Positions 16,969 to 24,610 of a DNA stretch of 46,991 nucleotides are shown one piece after another (the first letter of the stretch is position 1; each line of letters opens with the position of its first letter). The notes below the pieces were generated by a model. It worked only from the letters and a program-made list of their open reading frames with translations. It had not been told where the DNA came from and searched no databases. The DNA is taken from positions 1-46,991 of the forward strand of contig JAABQQ010000055.1 of assembly GCA_011391405.1 (NCBI GenBank), given 5' to 3'. Position numbers and translations under genes: made by a program. The DNA comes from Gammaproteobacteria bacterium (GTDB lineage Bacteria; Pseudomonadota; Gammaproteobacteria; Steroidobacterales; Steroidobacteraceae).

Positions 16969-17724
16969 TCAGCTCCGGCCCAGCCGCAGGTGGATCGGCC
17001 AGTTGAGACGAAGCGTGCCCGGCGCAGGCCAGAGCGTTGCGAGTTCCGCCGCGAGGGCCGGCAACGGGTCCTGGCCGGGGTGCTCGTCCTTGAAACGCTG
17101 CACCGCCGACCAGCTCGCGCAGTACCCGATGGCCTGCTCGAGCGACCACTCAGTCACCCGCTGGAACCCCGGCACCCGCTCCTCGGCCCAGGGAAACGGG
17201 AGCGTCTGGTACGCCTCCTCGACGTAGCGGCGCTCTGGCGGCCAGTAGTCGCCGACGACGTCTGCGTAGAACCGGTCCACGATCCTGTCGATCGCAGAAC
17301 CGGCCTGGAATTTTTCATACGTCCAGACGGCGACGACCCCGCCCGGCTTCAGGACGCGGCGGCATTCGGCGTGGAACCGTTCGAAGTCGAACCAGTGCAC
17401 GGCCTGCGCGGCAGCCACCAGCGACACCGACTGGTCCGGGACCGGCAGGTGCTCGGCCATCGCCAGTTCGTAGCGGACGTTCGGGTGCGGTGGTGCCCGC
17501 TCGAGTTGCGCCAGGCTGCCGTCGACCGCCAGGACCGCATCGAAGTGCCCGGCCAGCGCGATCGCCGCCTGGCCGTTGCCGGTGGCGCAATCGACGGCCA
17601 GTGCGCGATCCGGCGCACGAGACGCGACCCACGTGATCAGGTCGGGCGGATAGCCGGGGCGGTAGCGGCTGTAGTCCCCGGATTGTCGTGAAAAATGATC
17701 CTTGAAGGTCGCGGCCGTCGTCAT
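16969..17724 (-). CDS. Class I SAM-dependent methyltransferase, SRPBCC-independent, YcgJ/UbiE-like
   Basis: A 251-residue protein starting MTTAATFKDHFSRQSGDYSRYRPG cut at that point. Motif I reads AVDCATGNGQAA, with strand two as VLAVDGS and the later region VSLVAAAQAVHWFDFERFHAE, then RVLKPGGVVAVWTYE. The pattern FxxxAxxYxxxRPxYP and the AxHWF box are typical of the methyltransferase group annotated as Methyltransf_11 with unknown small-molecule substrates. Upstream in-frame sequence overlaps the divergent DUF2721 gene and is discarded. Confidence 0.88.
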   Translation of the reverse strand: MTTAATFKDHFSRQSGDYSRYRPGYPPDLITWVASRAPDRALAVDCATGNGQAAIALAGHFDAVLAVDGSLAQLERAPPHPNVRYELAMAEHLPVPDQSVSLVAAAQAVHWFDFERFHAECRRVLKPGGVVAVWTYEKFQAGSAIDRIVDRFYADVVGDYWPPERRYVEEAYQTLPFPWAEERVPGFQRVTEWSLEQAIGYCASWSAVQRFKDEHPGQDPLPALAAELATLWPAPGTLRLNWPIHLRLGRS

Positions 17725-17810
17725 GCGCGGCGATGGTGCGCGTGAACCGCGACGCCTGGCAACCGCCCAGCCACTACAATCACGCATCGGATCGTGCGAG
17801 GAACAGCGTC

Positions 17811-18248
17811 GTGGATGGAATTGAAGTCGTCGACATTGCCCACGCGATCCAGCTCGCGCTCGCACCGGTGTTCCTGCTGTCCGGCATCTGGGTCTTCCTG
17901 GGCGTGCTGGCAAGCCGCCTCGCGCGTATCGTCGACCGCGCGCGCAACATGGAGAAGGAGCTGCGCGTGCCAGAGGCGCGCGACGCCGACCGCATTCGCA
18001 GCCAGCTGCAGGCGCTGTCGAAACGCGCTCGCTACATCAACATCGCGATCACGCTCGGCACCATCGCGGCCCTGCTGGTGGCCATCGTCATCGCCCTGCT
18101 GTTCTCGAGCACGTTCATACCGCTCAATCTCGCGCCGCCGCTCGCGCTCCTGTTCGTGCTGGCGATGTGCGCGCTGGTCGCCGCGTTCGTGAGTTTTCTC
18201 GTCGAAGTGCGGGTCGCGATTGCGGTGCTGCGCATCGGCGACGTTTAG
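17811..18248 (+). CDS. DUF2721 membrane protein
   Basis: A 145-residue inner-membrane protein read from a GTG start with GAGGAA about eight bases upstream; an upstream ATG at 17733 would add 26 non-conserved residues. The opening IAHAIQLALAPVFLLSGIWVF contains the first membrane helix and is typical of DUF2721. A basic cytoplasmic segment follows (LARIVDRARNMEKEL), then two helices near residues 75-100 and 105-130. No biochemical function is known for the family. It is divergent from the methyltransferase gene and about 100 bases ahead of the TPR gene. Confidence 0.82.
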   Translation: MDGIEVVDIAHAIQLALAPVFLLSGIWVFLGVLASRLARIVDRARNMEKELRVPEARDADRIRSQLQALSKRARYINIAITLGTIAALLVAIVIALLFSSTFIPLNLAPPLALLFVLAMCALVAAFVSFLVEVRVAIAVLRIGDV

Positions 18249-18350
18249 GCGTCGGTGTCCCCGGCGCAGAGCGCTGCCGGCTGCGGCTGCAGCCTGCCGA
18301 CGAACGTGCGATAAGGATCGCCGACTGCACGGATCGGGGAGATCGATCAA

Positions 18351-19889
18351 ATGACCGGCCCAGCCGCTCGCGCCGCCGCACTGCTGTTCGCACTTTGCTG
18401 CGCCACGCCCGTCCTCGCCCACCAGAAGACGCCGCCGTCGGAACCCGTCACGGTTGCAGGCAGCCTCGGCGAAACGAACTTTCCGAACTCCGGCGGCACC
18501 GCGGCCCAGCCGGACTTCATGCGCGGGCTGTTGCTCCTGCACAGCTTCGAGTTCGATGCAGCCCGCCAGTCCTTTCGTGCCGCGCAAGCACAGGATCCAG
18601 GCTTCGCCATGGCGTACTGGGGCGAGGCGCTCAGCCACAACATGCCGATCTGGGGCGAGCAGGACCTCGAGGCCGCGCGCGCCGTACTGCAGCGTCTCGG
18701 CCCGACGCGGGAGGTGCGCATGGGCAAGGCAGCGACGGAACGCGAGCGCGGGTACCTGGCGTCGGTCGAGGCGCTCTACGGCGATGGCACGAAAGTCGAG
18801 CGCGATGCCAGCTTCAACCGGGCACTCGGCGAACTGTCCAGGAAGTTTCCTGAGGATCTGGATGCCCGCTCGTTCCATGCCTTGTCGTGGCTGGGGCTCT
18901 CCGGTTCCACGCGCGACACGGCCAACTACATGCGTGCGGCCGCCGAGGCCGAAGCCGTCTACGAGATCGACCCCCGCCATCCGGGTGCGCTGCACTATCT
19001 CGTGCACGCCTATGACGATCCCGTGCATGCGCCCCTCGGCCTGCGAGCGGCGCGACGCTACGGCAAGGTCGCGCCGGCAGCGGCACATGCACAGCACATG
19101 CCTTCGCACATTTTCTTCGCACTGGGGATGTGGGATGACGCGATCGCAGCCAATGTCGCATCACTCGCGACGGCGCGCAGCCAGGGACAAGGCGGCTATC
19201 ACGCCCTCGAGTGGCTGGCCTACGCCTACCTGCAGCAGGGGATGCGTGATGATGCCGCGAAGCTGGTGCAGTCCGTCGCAGACGATGTCGCCAGCAAGCC
19301 CACGCAGGGCAATCGCACGAGCCTCGCTTACGTCCGGGCGATGTGGCTCGTCGAGACCGGCAGCGCCGACCCGATGGGGTGGGCAGATGTCGACGAGACG
19401 GGCATCAAGGCGATCTCCGCATTTTCGGCATACGATTTTGCGCGTGGCGTGGTCGCTGCCCGCAGTGGCAACGTGTCTGCCGCTGCAGCCCAGGCGCGAC
19501 GCTTGCAAACCCGGTCCGACGCGGCACGCGCGAACGCGGTTGGCGTCGTCGCGAGCCGCTACGACTCTGTCACGCCGGAGGAGCTCGAGCAGGGGCAGAT
19601 TCTCGCCACTGCGCTCGAAGGAGCGATCCTGTTTGCGCAGGGCAAGCAGGACGACGGCCTCGGCCGCGTGCGGAAGGCGATCGCCAGAGCCGACTCGATG
19701 GCATTTGAATACGGCCCGCCGTACTCGGTGAAACCGCTGGACGAGTTGCTGGGCGACCTGCTGCTCACTGTCGGAAAGCCGGCGGAGGCCGCCGCGGCCT
19801 ACCGGAGAACGTTGGCCGTGCACCCGAACCGCAGGTTGGCCGTTGCGGGTCTCACCACGGCACTCAGCCCAGAGGCACCCGGCGACTGA
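18351..19889 (+). CDS. Secreted tetratricopeptide-repeat protein
   Basis: A 512-residue protein with a signal peptide (AAALLFALCCATPVLA) and TPR-type helical pairs. The first repeats include RGLLLLHSFEFDAARQSF and AQDPGFAMAYWGEALSH; the AYWGEA box is characteristic of a family of periplasmic TPR proteins of unknown function. Later repeats include HPGALHYLVHAYDDP and AAAYRRTLAVHPNRR near the C-terminus, which is a canonical TPR. It probably acts as a scaffold in the periplasm. There is no catalytic motif. It stands alone after DUF2721; the two may share a transcript. Confidence 0.82.
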   Translation: MTGPAARAAALLFALCCATPVLAHQKTPPSEPVTVAGSLGETNFPNSGGTAAQPDFMRGLLLLHSFEFDAARQSFRAAQAQDPGFAMAYWGEALSHNMPIWGEQDLEAARAVLQRLGPTREVRMGKAATERERGYLASVEALYGDGTKVERDASFNRALGELSRKFPEDLDARSFHALSWLGLSGSTRDTANYMRAAAEAEAVYEIDPRHPGALHYLVHAYDDPVHAPLGLRAARRYGKVAPAAAHAQHMPSHIFFALGMWDDAIAANVASLATARSQGQGGYHALEWLAYAYLQQGMRDDAAKLVQSVADDVASKPTQGNRTSLAYVRAMWLVETGSADPMGWADVDETGIKAISAFSAYDFARGVVAARSGNVSAAAAQARRLQTRSDAARANAVGVVASRYDSVTPEELEQGQILATALEGAILFAQGKQDDGLGRVRKAIARADSMAFEYGPPYSVKPLDELLGDLLLTVGKPAEAAAAYRRTLAVHPNRRLAVAGLTTALSPEAPGD

Positions 19890-19948
19890 CCTGATGCAGC
19901 GTCGGGTCCGCTGACTCGATCGGAACGGCCGGTGGACCCAAGGCCATG

Positions 19949-19980
19949 AAAAAAGCCCCGGACTTTTGGGGACCGGGGCT
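19949..19980 (-). terminator. Rho-independent terminator of the 65-residue gene
   Basis: On the minus strand an eight-base-pair stem, AGCCCCGG/CCGGGGCT, with an 11-base loop runs directly into six T residues. It lies 66 bases past the stop of the small gene at 20047-20244, the expected place for its terminator. On the plus strand the A-run precedes the stem, so it would not terminate the TPR gene. Confidence 0.8.
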
Positions 19981-20046
19981 GGAGTGGGCGGACTTCAGTC
20001 GAAGGGAAGGGGAAAATCCGCCAGGGGAACCGTTGCGCCGCGGCGC

Positions 20047-20244
20047 TCAGTGCAGCCTTGCCCACTGCAGGACCTTGACGTCCTGCTGCGCGCGGCCGAA
20101 GTTGCGTGCGATGATTCGAGTCGCTTCGTTCATGCCCTTGTGCGGGCGCGGTTGGCTGTCGAGTTCGACCACGCCACGGAACTCCTCGAGTCCCCGCGGC
20201 TGCGGCTGCTCGACGATGAAATGCGCGTAGAACTTGATGCCCAT
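20047..20244 (-). CDS. Small conserved-looking protein of unknown function
   Basis: A 65-residue protein, MGIKFYAHFIVEQPQPRGLE at the start, mixed in charge with no membrane segment or motif I recognise. The segment EATRIIARNFGRAQQDVKV looks helical. I chose the ATG at 20244 because upstream in-frame sequence is Arg/Ala-rich shadow of the greB gene region. No strong ribosome site is visible. A convincing intrinsic terminator follows, which supports it being a real transcribed unit. It is divergent from greB. Confidence 0.55.
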   Translation of the reverse strand: MGIKFYAHFIVEQPQPRGLEEFRGVVELDSQPRPHKGMNEATRIIARNFGRAQQDVKVLQWARLH

Positions 20245-20328
20245 GGAAGGCAAGCTACTGACCGCTCCCAGCCTTTTCCGTGACCTCGTGCACACAAATC
20301 CCGCACCCGGCGCCTGCCTGCTGAAAAC

Positions 20329-20841
20329 ATGACGCGCTACCGAAAACCCGCCACGCCGGGCTCCAGGTATTCGACGCCTGCAGGCGAGCTCCGGCTGCGC
20401 GCCGAGCTCGACGAACTGTGGCGGGTGCTGCGTCCGCAGGTGACCAAGGCCGTGCAGGAGGCCGCGGCGCAGGGCGACCGCTCCGAGAATGCGGAATACA
20501 TCTACGGCAAGCGGCAACTGCGCGAAATCGACCGCCGGGTGCGTTTCCTGCGCAAGCGGCTCGAGGGAATGATCGTCGTGACGCGGCCGCCGGACGACCG
20601 CGGCCGGATCTACTTCGGCGCGTGGGTGCGGGTGGAAGACGACAACGGCAACGAAACCGAGTTTCGCATCGTCGGACCGGATGAACTCGATCCGGCGCGA
20701 CGTTACGTCAGCATGGATTCGCCACTCGCGCGCGCATTGATGGGCAAGCGCGTCGACGACGAAGTCACGATCGAGATTCCGGGTGGCCTGCGCGCTTATG
20801 TCGTCGTCGGCATCCGTTACGAGGAACCGGTCGCCTCATGA
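20329..20841 (+). CDS. greB: Transcription elongation factor GreB
   Basis: A 170-residue Gre factor that rescues backtracked RNA polymerase by stimulating transcript cleavage in the secondary channel. The N-terminal coiled coil (residues about 20-85) carries the tip acidic pair in QGDRSENAEY and ends RRVRFLRKRLE. The C-terminal FKBP-like domain has FGAWVRVEDDNG and MDSPLARALMGK, a clear GreB form of the usual sequence. It is about ten residues longer than E. coli GreB. Its last 25 bases overlap the opposing GFA-family gene. Confidence 0.95.
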   Translation: MTRYRKPATPGSRYSTPAGELRLRAELDELWRVLRPQVTKAVQEAAAQGDRSENAEYIYGKRQLREIDRRVRFLRKRLEGMIVVTRPPDDRGRIYFGAWVRVEDDNGNETEFRIVGPDELDPARRYVSMDSPLARALMGKRVDDEVTIEIPGGLRAYVVVGIRYEEPVAS

Positions 20842-21281
20842 CGCGGCAAGCTGTCGTGAATCTCGCCGATCCACGGAACGTGCTCCACCCAGTGCACGTG
20901 CACCTGCGGTTGCAGTTGCGCAGCCAGCTCGGGATCGACGCTGCCCAGGGTGATGTGCAGCTCGCCGGGCCAGCGCGTCGACTCGAAGAAGAGCGGCGTG
21001 CCGCAGCGACCGCAGAAACTACGCGTCGCCTCAGGTGATGAACGGTAGGTGCGCAGGCGATCCGCGTCGCCGATGAGTTCGAAGCGCTCGGCGCGGGTGC
21101 CGAGCCAGGTGACGAAGCCTGCGCCCTGGGCACGACGGCACATCGTGCAGTGGCAATGCGCTACCCAGAGTGGCGGCCGCCCAAAGCGATAACGAATGGC
21201 GCCGCAGAGACAGCCGCCCTCTCCCCAACCCGCTGACGCGGGCAAGGGAGAAGTAGGTGAAGACGTGCCGGGCGAATTCAC
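20817..21281 (-). CDS. GFA-family (CENP-V/GFA fold) zinc-binding protein
   Basis: About 154 residues. The zinc ligands of the GFA fold are present as GGCLCGAIRY, HCHCTMCRR and FCGRCGTPLFF; the C-terminal HVHWVEHVPW region is typical too. The family was named for glutathione-dependent formaldehyde activation, but most members have no proven activity. The start chosen is a GTG that overlaps the stop of the homospermidine synthase gene (GTGA), implying coupling. The first 24 residues (with PLPASAGWGEGG) are encoded by a palindromic repeat, so the ancestral start may have been lost or moved. Its end overlaps greB by 25 bases. Confidence 0.85.
   Translation of the reverse strand: MNSPGTSSPTSPLPASAGWGEGGCLCGAIRYRFGRPPLWVAHCHCTMCRRAQGAGFVTWLGTRAERFELIGDADRLRTYRSSPEATRSFCGRCGTPLFFESTRWPGELHITLGSVDPELAAQLQPQVHVHWVEHVPWIGEIHDSLPRHEATGSS
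21220..21251. repeat. Short two-part palindrome within the GFA gene start
   Basis: Nested inverted repeats: an inner CCCGC/GCGGG stem with a four-base loop and an outer TCTCCC/GGGAGA stem separated by a CAA/CAA internal loop. This resembles the CCCTCTCCC-type repeats scattered through many proteobacterial genomes (from memory). It supplies the N-terminal codons of the GFA gene. Confidence 0.7.
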
Positions 21282-22696
21282 ACCACGCGGACGTTCTTGA
21301 ACTGCCAGGGATCCGTTTCGTCGAGATCTTCCGGGAACATCCGGCCGCGATCGACCAGCGGGTGCCACTCGGAATACTCGCCCACGACCAGGCCAAGGTA
21401 AGGCCGGCAGATTTCCAGGATGCGCTTGTAGTCGATGTCGTCGGGTTCGACGATGCCGCTGTTCGGGTTCTCGATCGCCCAGATCAGGCCCGCCATCGCC
21501 GAGACCGTGACCTGCAGCGACGTCGCGCTGTTGTGCGGCGCGAGCTGGCGGGCTTCCTGCACGGAGAGCTGCGAGCCGTACCAGTACGCATTCTTCTTGT
21601 GACCCGCGAGCAGCACGCCGAGCTCGTCCGCGCCCTTCACGATGTCGTCCATCATGATTCGCTTGCTGTCCTGCATGCGCCAGTTACGGCCGGCGAGTTC
21701 GTGCACCGACAGCACCGCGGCGTCGCTCGGGTGATACGCGTAATGCACCGTCGGTCGATACACGACCTGCTCGCCCTTCTTCACGGTGAGGTAGTCGGCG
21801 ATCGAGATGGCCTCGCCGTGCGTGATCAGGAAGCCGTGGAACGGTCCGGCCATCGGCGTCCAGGTGCGTACACGCGTCGCCGCGCCGGGCTGCATCAGGT
21901 AGATGGCGCTGCCGCGGCCGAAGTCGTGCTTCTTACCGTCGCGCGGCCAGTTCTTTTCATGCGAACCCCAGCCGAGCTCCGCGGGCTGGCAGCCTTCGCC
22001 GACGAATCCGTCGACCGACCACGTGTTGACGAACTCGTTCAACTCCTTCTGCCGGTTGCCCACCTGTGTGTCGCGCTCGGCAATGTGGATGACTTTCACG
22101 CCCAGCTTGTGCGCGAGCGCAGCCCAGTCGGCGCGCGTGCCCGGCTCGGCCGTTTCGACACCCGTGTCCGCAGCGATGTTGAGCAGCGCCTGTTTCACAA
22201 GGTGGGAGACGAGCCCCGGATTGGCGCCGTGCGTGAGCACCGCCGTCGGCGCGCGCTGCTTCGAATCCTTGAGCGTCAGCGCTTCTTCGCGCAGCGCATA
22301 GTTGGTGCGGCGCGCGGGCGAGACCGTGGGATCGGTATAGCCGCCCGGCCACGGCTCGATGCAGGTGTCGAGGTAGAGCGAGCCCTTTTCCCAGCAGAAC
22401 TTGATCAGCGCGAGCGACGACACGTCCACCGACAGGTTCAGCAGGAAGTCGCCGCGGCCCACGATCGGGTCGAGCACGTTCTTGAAGTTCTGGCGCGTCA
22501 GCGCATGCTTCACGAAACGCACGCCGTATTCCTGGGCGATCTTCTCACCGGCCTCGTCGGCGGTGACGATCGTGACCTGGTCCGGCTGGATGCCGACATG
22601 ACGCAGGATCAGCGGCAATACGCCCTGGCCGATGCTGCCAAAGCCGACGAAGACGAGGCGGCCAGGGAAGACGACGTGAACGGGATAGCTGGTCAT
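21278..22696 (-). CDS. hss: Homospermidine synthase
   Basis: A 472-residue enzyme that condenses two putrescines, or putrescine with spermidine, into homospermidine using NAD as a hydride shuttle. The N-terminal Rossmann fold reads RLVFVGFGSIGQGVLP near residue 13, and later segments such as LYLDTCIEPWPGGY, THGANPGLVSH and GWGSHEKNWP are strongly characteristic of bacterial homospermidine synthase. Length matches the family. The gene overlaps the following GFA gene by four bases. SpeA, which feeds putrescine synthesis, is encoded 2 kb away, but no agmatine-to-putrescine gene is visible in the window. Confidence 0.94.
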   Translation of the reverse strand: MTSYPVHVVFPGRLVFVGFGSIGQGVLPLILRHVGIQPDQVTIVTADEAGEKIAQEYGVRFVKHALTRQNFKNVLDPIVGRGDFLLNLSVDVSSLALIKFCWEKGSLYLDTCIEPWPGGYTDPTVSPARRTNYALREEALTLKDSKQRAPTAVLTHGANPGLVSHLVKQALLNIAADTGVETAEPGTRADWAALAHKLGVKVIHIAERDTQVGNRQKELNEFVNTWSVDGFVGEGCQPAELGWGSHEKNWPRDGKKHDFGRGSAIYLMQPGAATRVRTWTPMAGPFHGFLITHGEAISIADYLTVKKGEQVVYRPTVHYAYHPSDAAVLSVHELAGRNWRMQDSKRIMMDDIVKGADELGVLLAGHKKNAYWYGSQLSVQEARQLAPHNSATSLQVTVSAMAGLIWAIENPNSGIVEPDDIDYKRILEICRPYLGLVVGEYSEWHPLVDRGRMFPEDLDETDPWQFKNVRVV

Positions 22697-22800
22697 GATT
22701 GTTCTATCGGGAACCCTGTTAGGCCGGCCCCGAACGGACGGCTGGTTGACTAGTTTACCGCGAAACCTTCCAGAGTCGGACGCAGGCGCCTCGAGCGTGC

Positions 22801-23478
22801 TCAGCTCCGATGGGTCATGTCCCGCCAGTGCGGGGGATAGGACCGGTCGTAGCCCGGCAGCTGTTGCACGCGCTCGATCCAGCGGGCGATTGCCGGGTAG
22901 GTCGACTCCATCGGCAGGAAGCGCGACCGGAGGTCGCCGGCCTCGCGTTTTTCCATTGCCCGGCGGAGCAGCATGATGCCCGGAAAGACTGTCAGGTCGG
23001 CCGCCGACGGCTGCTCACCGACGAGCCAGTCCGACTTGCTGAGCCGACCCTCGATCGTGCGGGCCTCGCCCGCGACGAGGTGCATCGCCCTGGTGGTTTC
23101 TTCGGCCTGCTGGTCAAGCTGGTCGAGGAACACCGCGGACACGATCTGCGTCACGTAGTGTTCAGCGTACGCCTGGTACTCGCAAATGACGCGCATGATC
23201 GTCCCGGCCTCCTCGGCCGACACGCCGAAGAGCGGGTAATCGGGGTACTTGCGGTCGAGGTAGAGCAGGCAGGCCAGCGACTCGAACACGACGTAGTCGC
23301 CGTCCTTCAGCACGGGCACCCTGCCACGCGGATTCATCCGCAGCAACTGCGGCGACTTGTGCTCCTGCTTCGAGAACTGCAACAGGTGCGAGTCGTAGGC
23401 GAGGCGCTTGTACTCGAGCGCGAGCAGCACGCGCCAGGAGTACGGGCTGCCGCTGCCCCAGTAGATTTCGATGGCCAT
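22801..23478 (-). CDS. Glutathione S-transferase family protein
   Basis: A 225-residue GST. The thioredoxin-like N-terminal domain starts MAIEIYWGSGSPYSWRVLLAL, with SxYSWR as the likely glutathione-activating site, the cis-Pro region in GRVPVLKDG and the glutathione-binding ESLACLLYL. The helical domain contains LVGEQPSAADLTVFPGI, the conserved N-capping box. GGAGG precedes the ATG at good spacing, which decides the start over one 12 codons upstream. Substrate cannot be assigned. It is divergent from the sulfurtransferase gene, with only 70 bases between the starts, which must hold both promoters. Confidence 0.92.
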   Translation of the reverse strand: MAIEIYWGSGSPYSWRVLLALEYKRLAYDSHLLQFSKQEHKSPQLLRMNPRGRVPVLKDGDYVVFESLACLLYLDRKYPDYPLFGVSAEEAGTIMRVICEYQAYAEHYVTQIVSAVFLDQLDQQAEETTRAMHLVAGEARTIEGRLSKSDWLVGEQPSAADLTVFPGIMLLRRAMEKREAGDLRSRFLPMESTYPAIARWIERVQQLPGYDRSYPPHWRDMTHRS

Positions 23479-23548
23479 GAATCCTCCGCCGCGCCCCTTG
23501 CGGCGCAGGTGCATCCGGATTGTACTGGCAGCTGCGGAGGAAGCGACG

Positions 23549-24403
23549 ATGGCCTGGCAAACACTGGTGAGCGCGGAACAGGTGGCTGCTCAGCTGGGTG
23601 ATCAGCGGCTGCTGGTTTTCGACTGCCGCTACGAACTGGCGCGTGCCGAGGCTGGCCGTGAAGCCTGGCTGCGCGGCCACCTGGCTGGCGCCATCCACGC
23701 GGACCTGCATCACGACCTCGCGGGGCCGACGTCGCCGACCAGCGGCCGGCATCCCCTGCCGGATCCACGGGCCTTCGCAGCACGGCTGCGGCGCTGGGGT
23801 GTCGACGACGATTCGTTGCTGCTCGCTTATGACGACGCCACGGGCATGTGGGCCTCGCGCTTCTGGTGGATGACGGCGAAATGGCTCGGCCATCGGCACG
23901 TCGCAGTCATGGATGGCGGCCTGCGCCGCTGGCTGCAGCTCGGCCTGCCGACGACGACCGATCCAGCCTCGTTGCGCCCGGCCGGTGACTTCGCGGCACG
24001 TCCCGATGCGGGAGCGTTTGTCGATGCCGACACGACGCAGGCGGCTGCGCTCGATCCACAGCGCAGGGTGCTCGATGCCCGCGCCGCGGAGCGCTATCGC
24101 GGCGAGGTCGAACCGATTGACCCGGTCGCGGGCCACGTGCCCGGTGCGCTCAATCATCCATCGTCGGGCGTCGTCACGGCGGACGGCCGGTTGCTGCCGC
24201 CCGCCGAGCTGGCCAGCGCGTTCGCCCAATCGCTCGGGCCTGTCAGACCGGCCGACACGATCACGATGTGCGGGTCGGGCGTCACGGCCTGCCACCTGCT
24301 GCTGGCGATGGAACACGCCGGACTGTCCGGAGCGCGCCTTTACCCTGGCAGCTGGAGCGAGTGGTCGAGAGATTCCGCGCGCACGGTTGCGCGCGGAAGG
24401 TGA
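23549..24403 (+). CDS. sseA: 3-mercaptopyruvate/thiosulfate sulfurtransferase (SseA type)
   Basis: A 284-residue protein with two rhodanese domains. The inactive N-terminal domain runs to about residue 135 and holds VFDCRYEL and LLLAYDDATGMWASRFWW. The active C-terminal domain has VLDARAAERYRGEVEPIDPVAGHVPGA split across it, and the persulfide Cys in MCGSGVTACH. The CGSGVTA loop is the mercaptopyruvate sulfurtransferase form rather than the CRKGVT of thiosulfate enzymes. GGAGGAA stands before the ATG. Its TGA is the first base triplet of a long purine/pyrimidine hairpin. Confidence 0.92.
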   Translation: MAWQTLVSAEQVAAQLGDQRLLVFDCRYELARAEAGREAWLRGHLAGAIHADLHHDLAGPTSPTSGRHPLPDPRAFAARLRRWGVDDDSLLLAYDDATGMWASRFWWMTAKWLGHRHVAVMDGGLRRWLQLGLPTTTDPASLRPAGDFAARPDAGAFVDADTTQAAALDPQRRVLDARAAERYRGEVEPIDPVAGHVPGALNHPSSGVVTADGRLLPPAELASAFAQSLGPVRPADTITMCGSGVTACHLLLAMEHAGLSGARLYPGSWSEWSRDSARTVARGR

Positions 24404-24520
24404 GGAAGGGCGGGAAGGTCAAGAAGGTCAAGAAGCGGCGGAAGCAGAGGAAGGGAAGAATCCTTCCTGATCCTTCTTGCCCTTCCCGCCCTTCCTCGCC
24501 TTCCTGCCCTTCCTCCCTAG
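24401..24520 (+). repeat. Long purine/pyrimidine hairpin beginning at a TGA stop (copy B)
   Basis: Second copy of the element seen at 3507-3637. It starts at the sulfurtransferase TGA and runs as GGAAGGGC/GGAAGGTC/AAGAAG purine units to about 24466. It then switches to CCTTCC/CTTGCCC/CTTCCTCGCC pyrimidine units ending near 24518. The two arms pair imperfectly over some 50 bases with a short ATC turn. It lacks a terminal U-run. Confidence 0.85.
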
Positions 24521-24527
24521 ATTTCTG

Positions 24528-24556
24528 TTTACGTCAGCCCCCACAGTGACTATCGT
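24528..24556 (+). promoter_or_regulatory. Possible sigma-70 promoter of speA
   Basis: TTTACG and TATCGT, each matching four of six consensus bases, are separated by exactly 17 bases, and lie 55-83 bases ahead of the speA start. No upstream gene promoter is needed since the sulfurtransferase gene ends at a hairpin just before. Sequence match alone is weak evidence. Confidence 0.3.
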
Positions 24557-24610
24557 GCGCGCCTGTTTTTTCCGGCCTGAACACCGGACACAGGCGGAAC
24601 GACCAAGACA

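Noticed and set aside
24404-24549. Continuation frames across the second purine-rich hairpin
   Set aside because: Low-complexity text (Lys/Arg/Gly, then Pro/Ser) that follows from the repeat and not from selection on protein.
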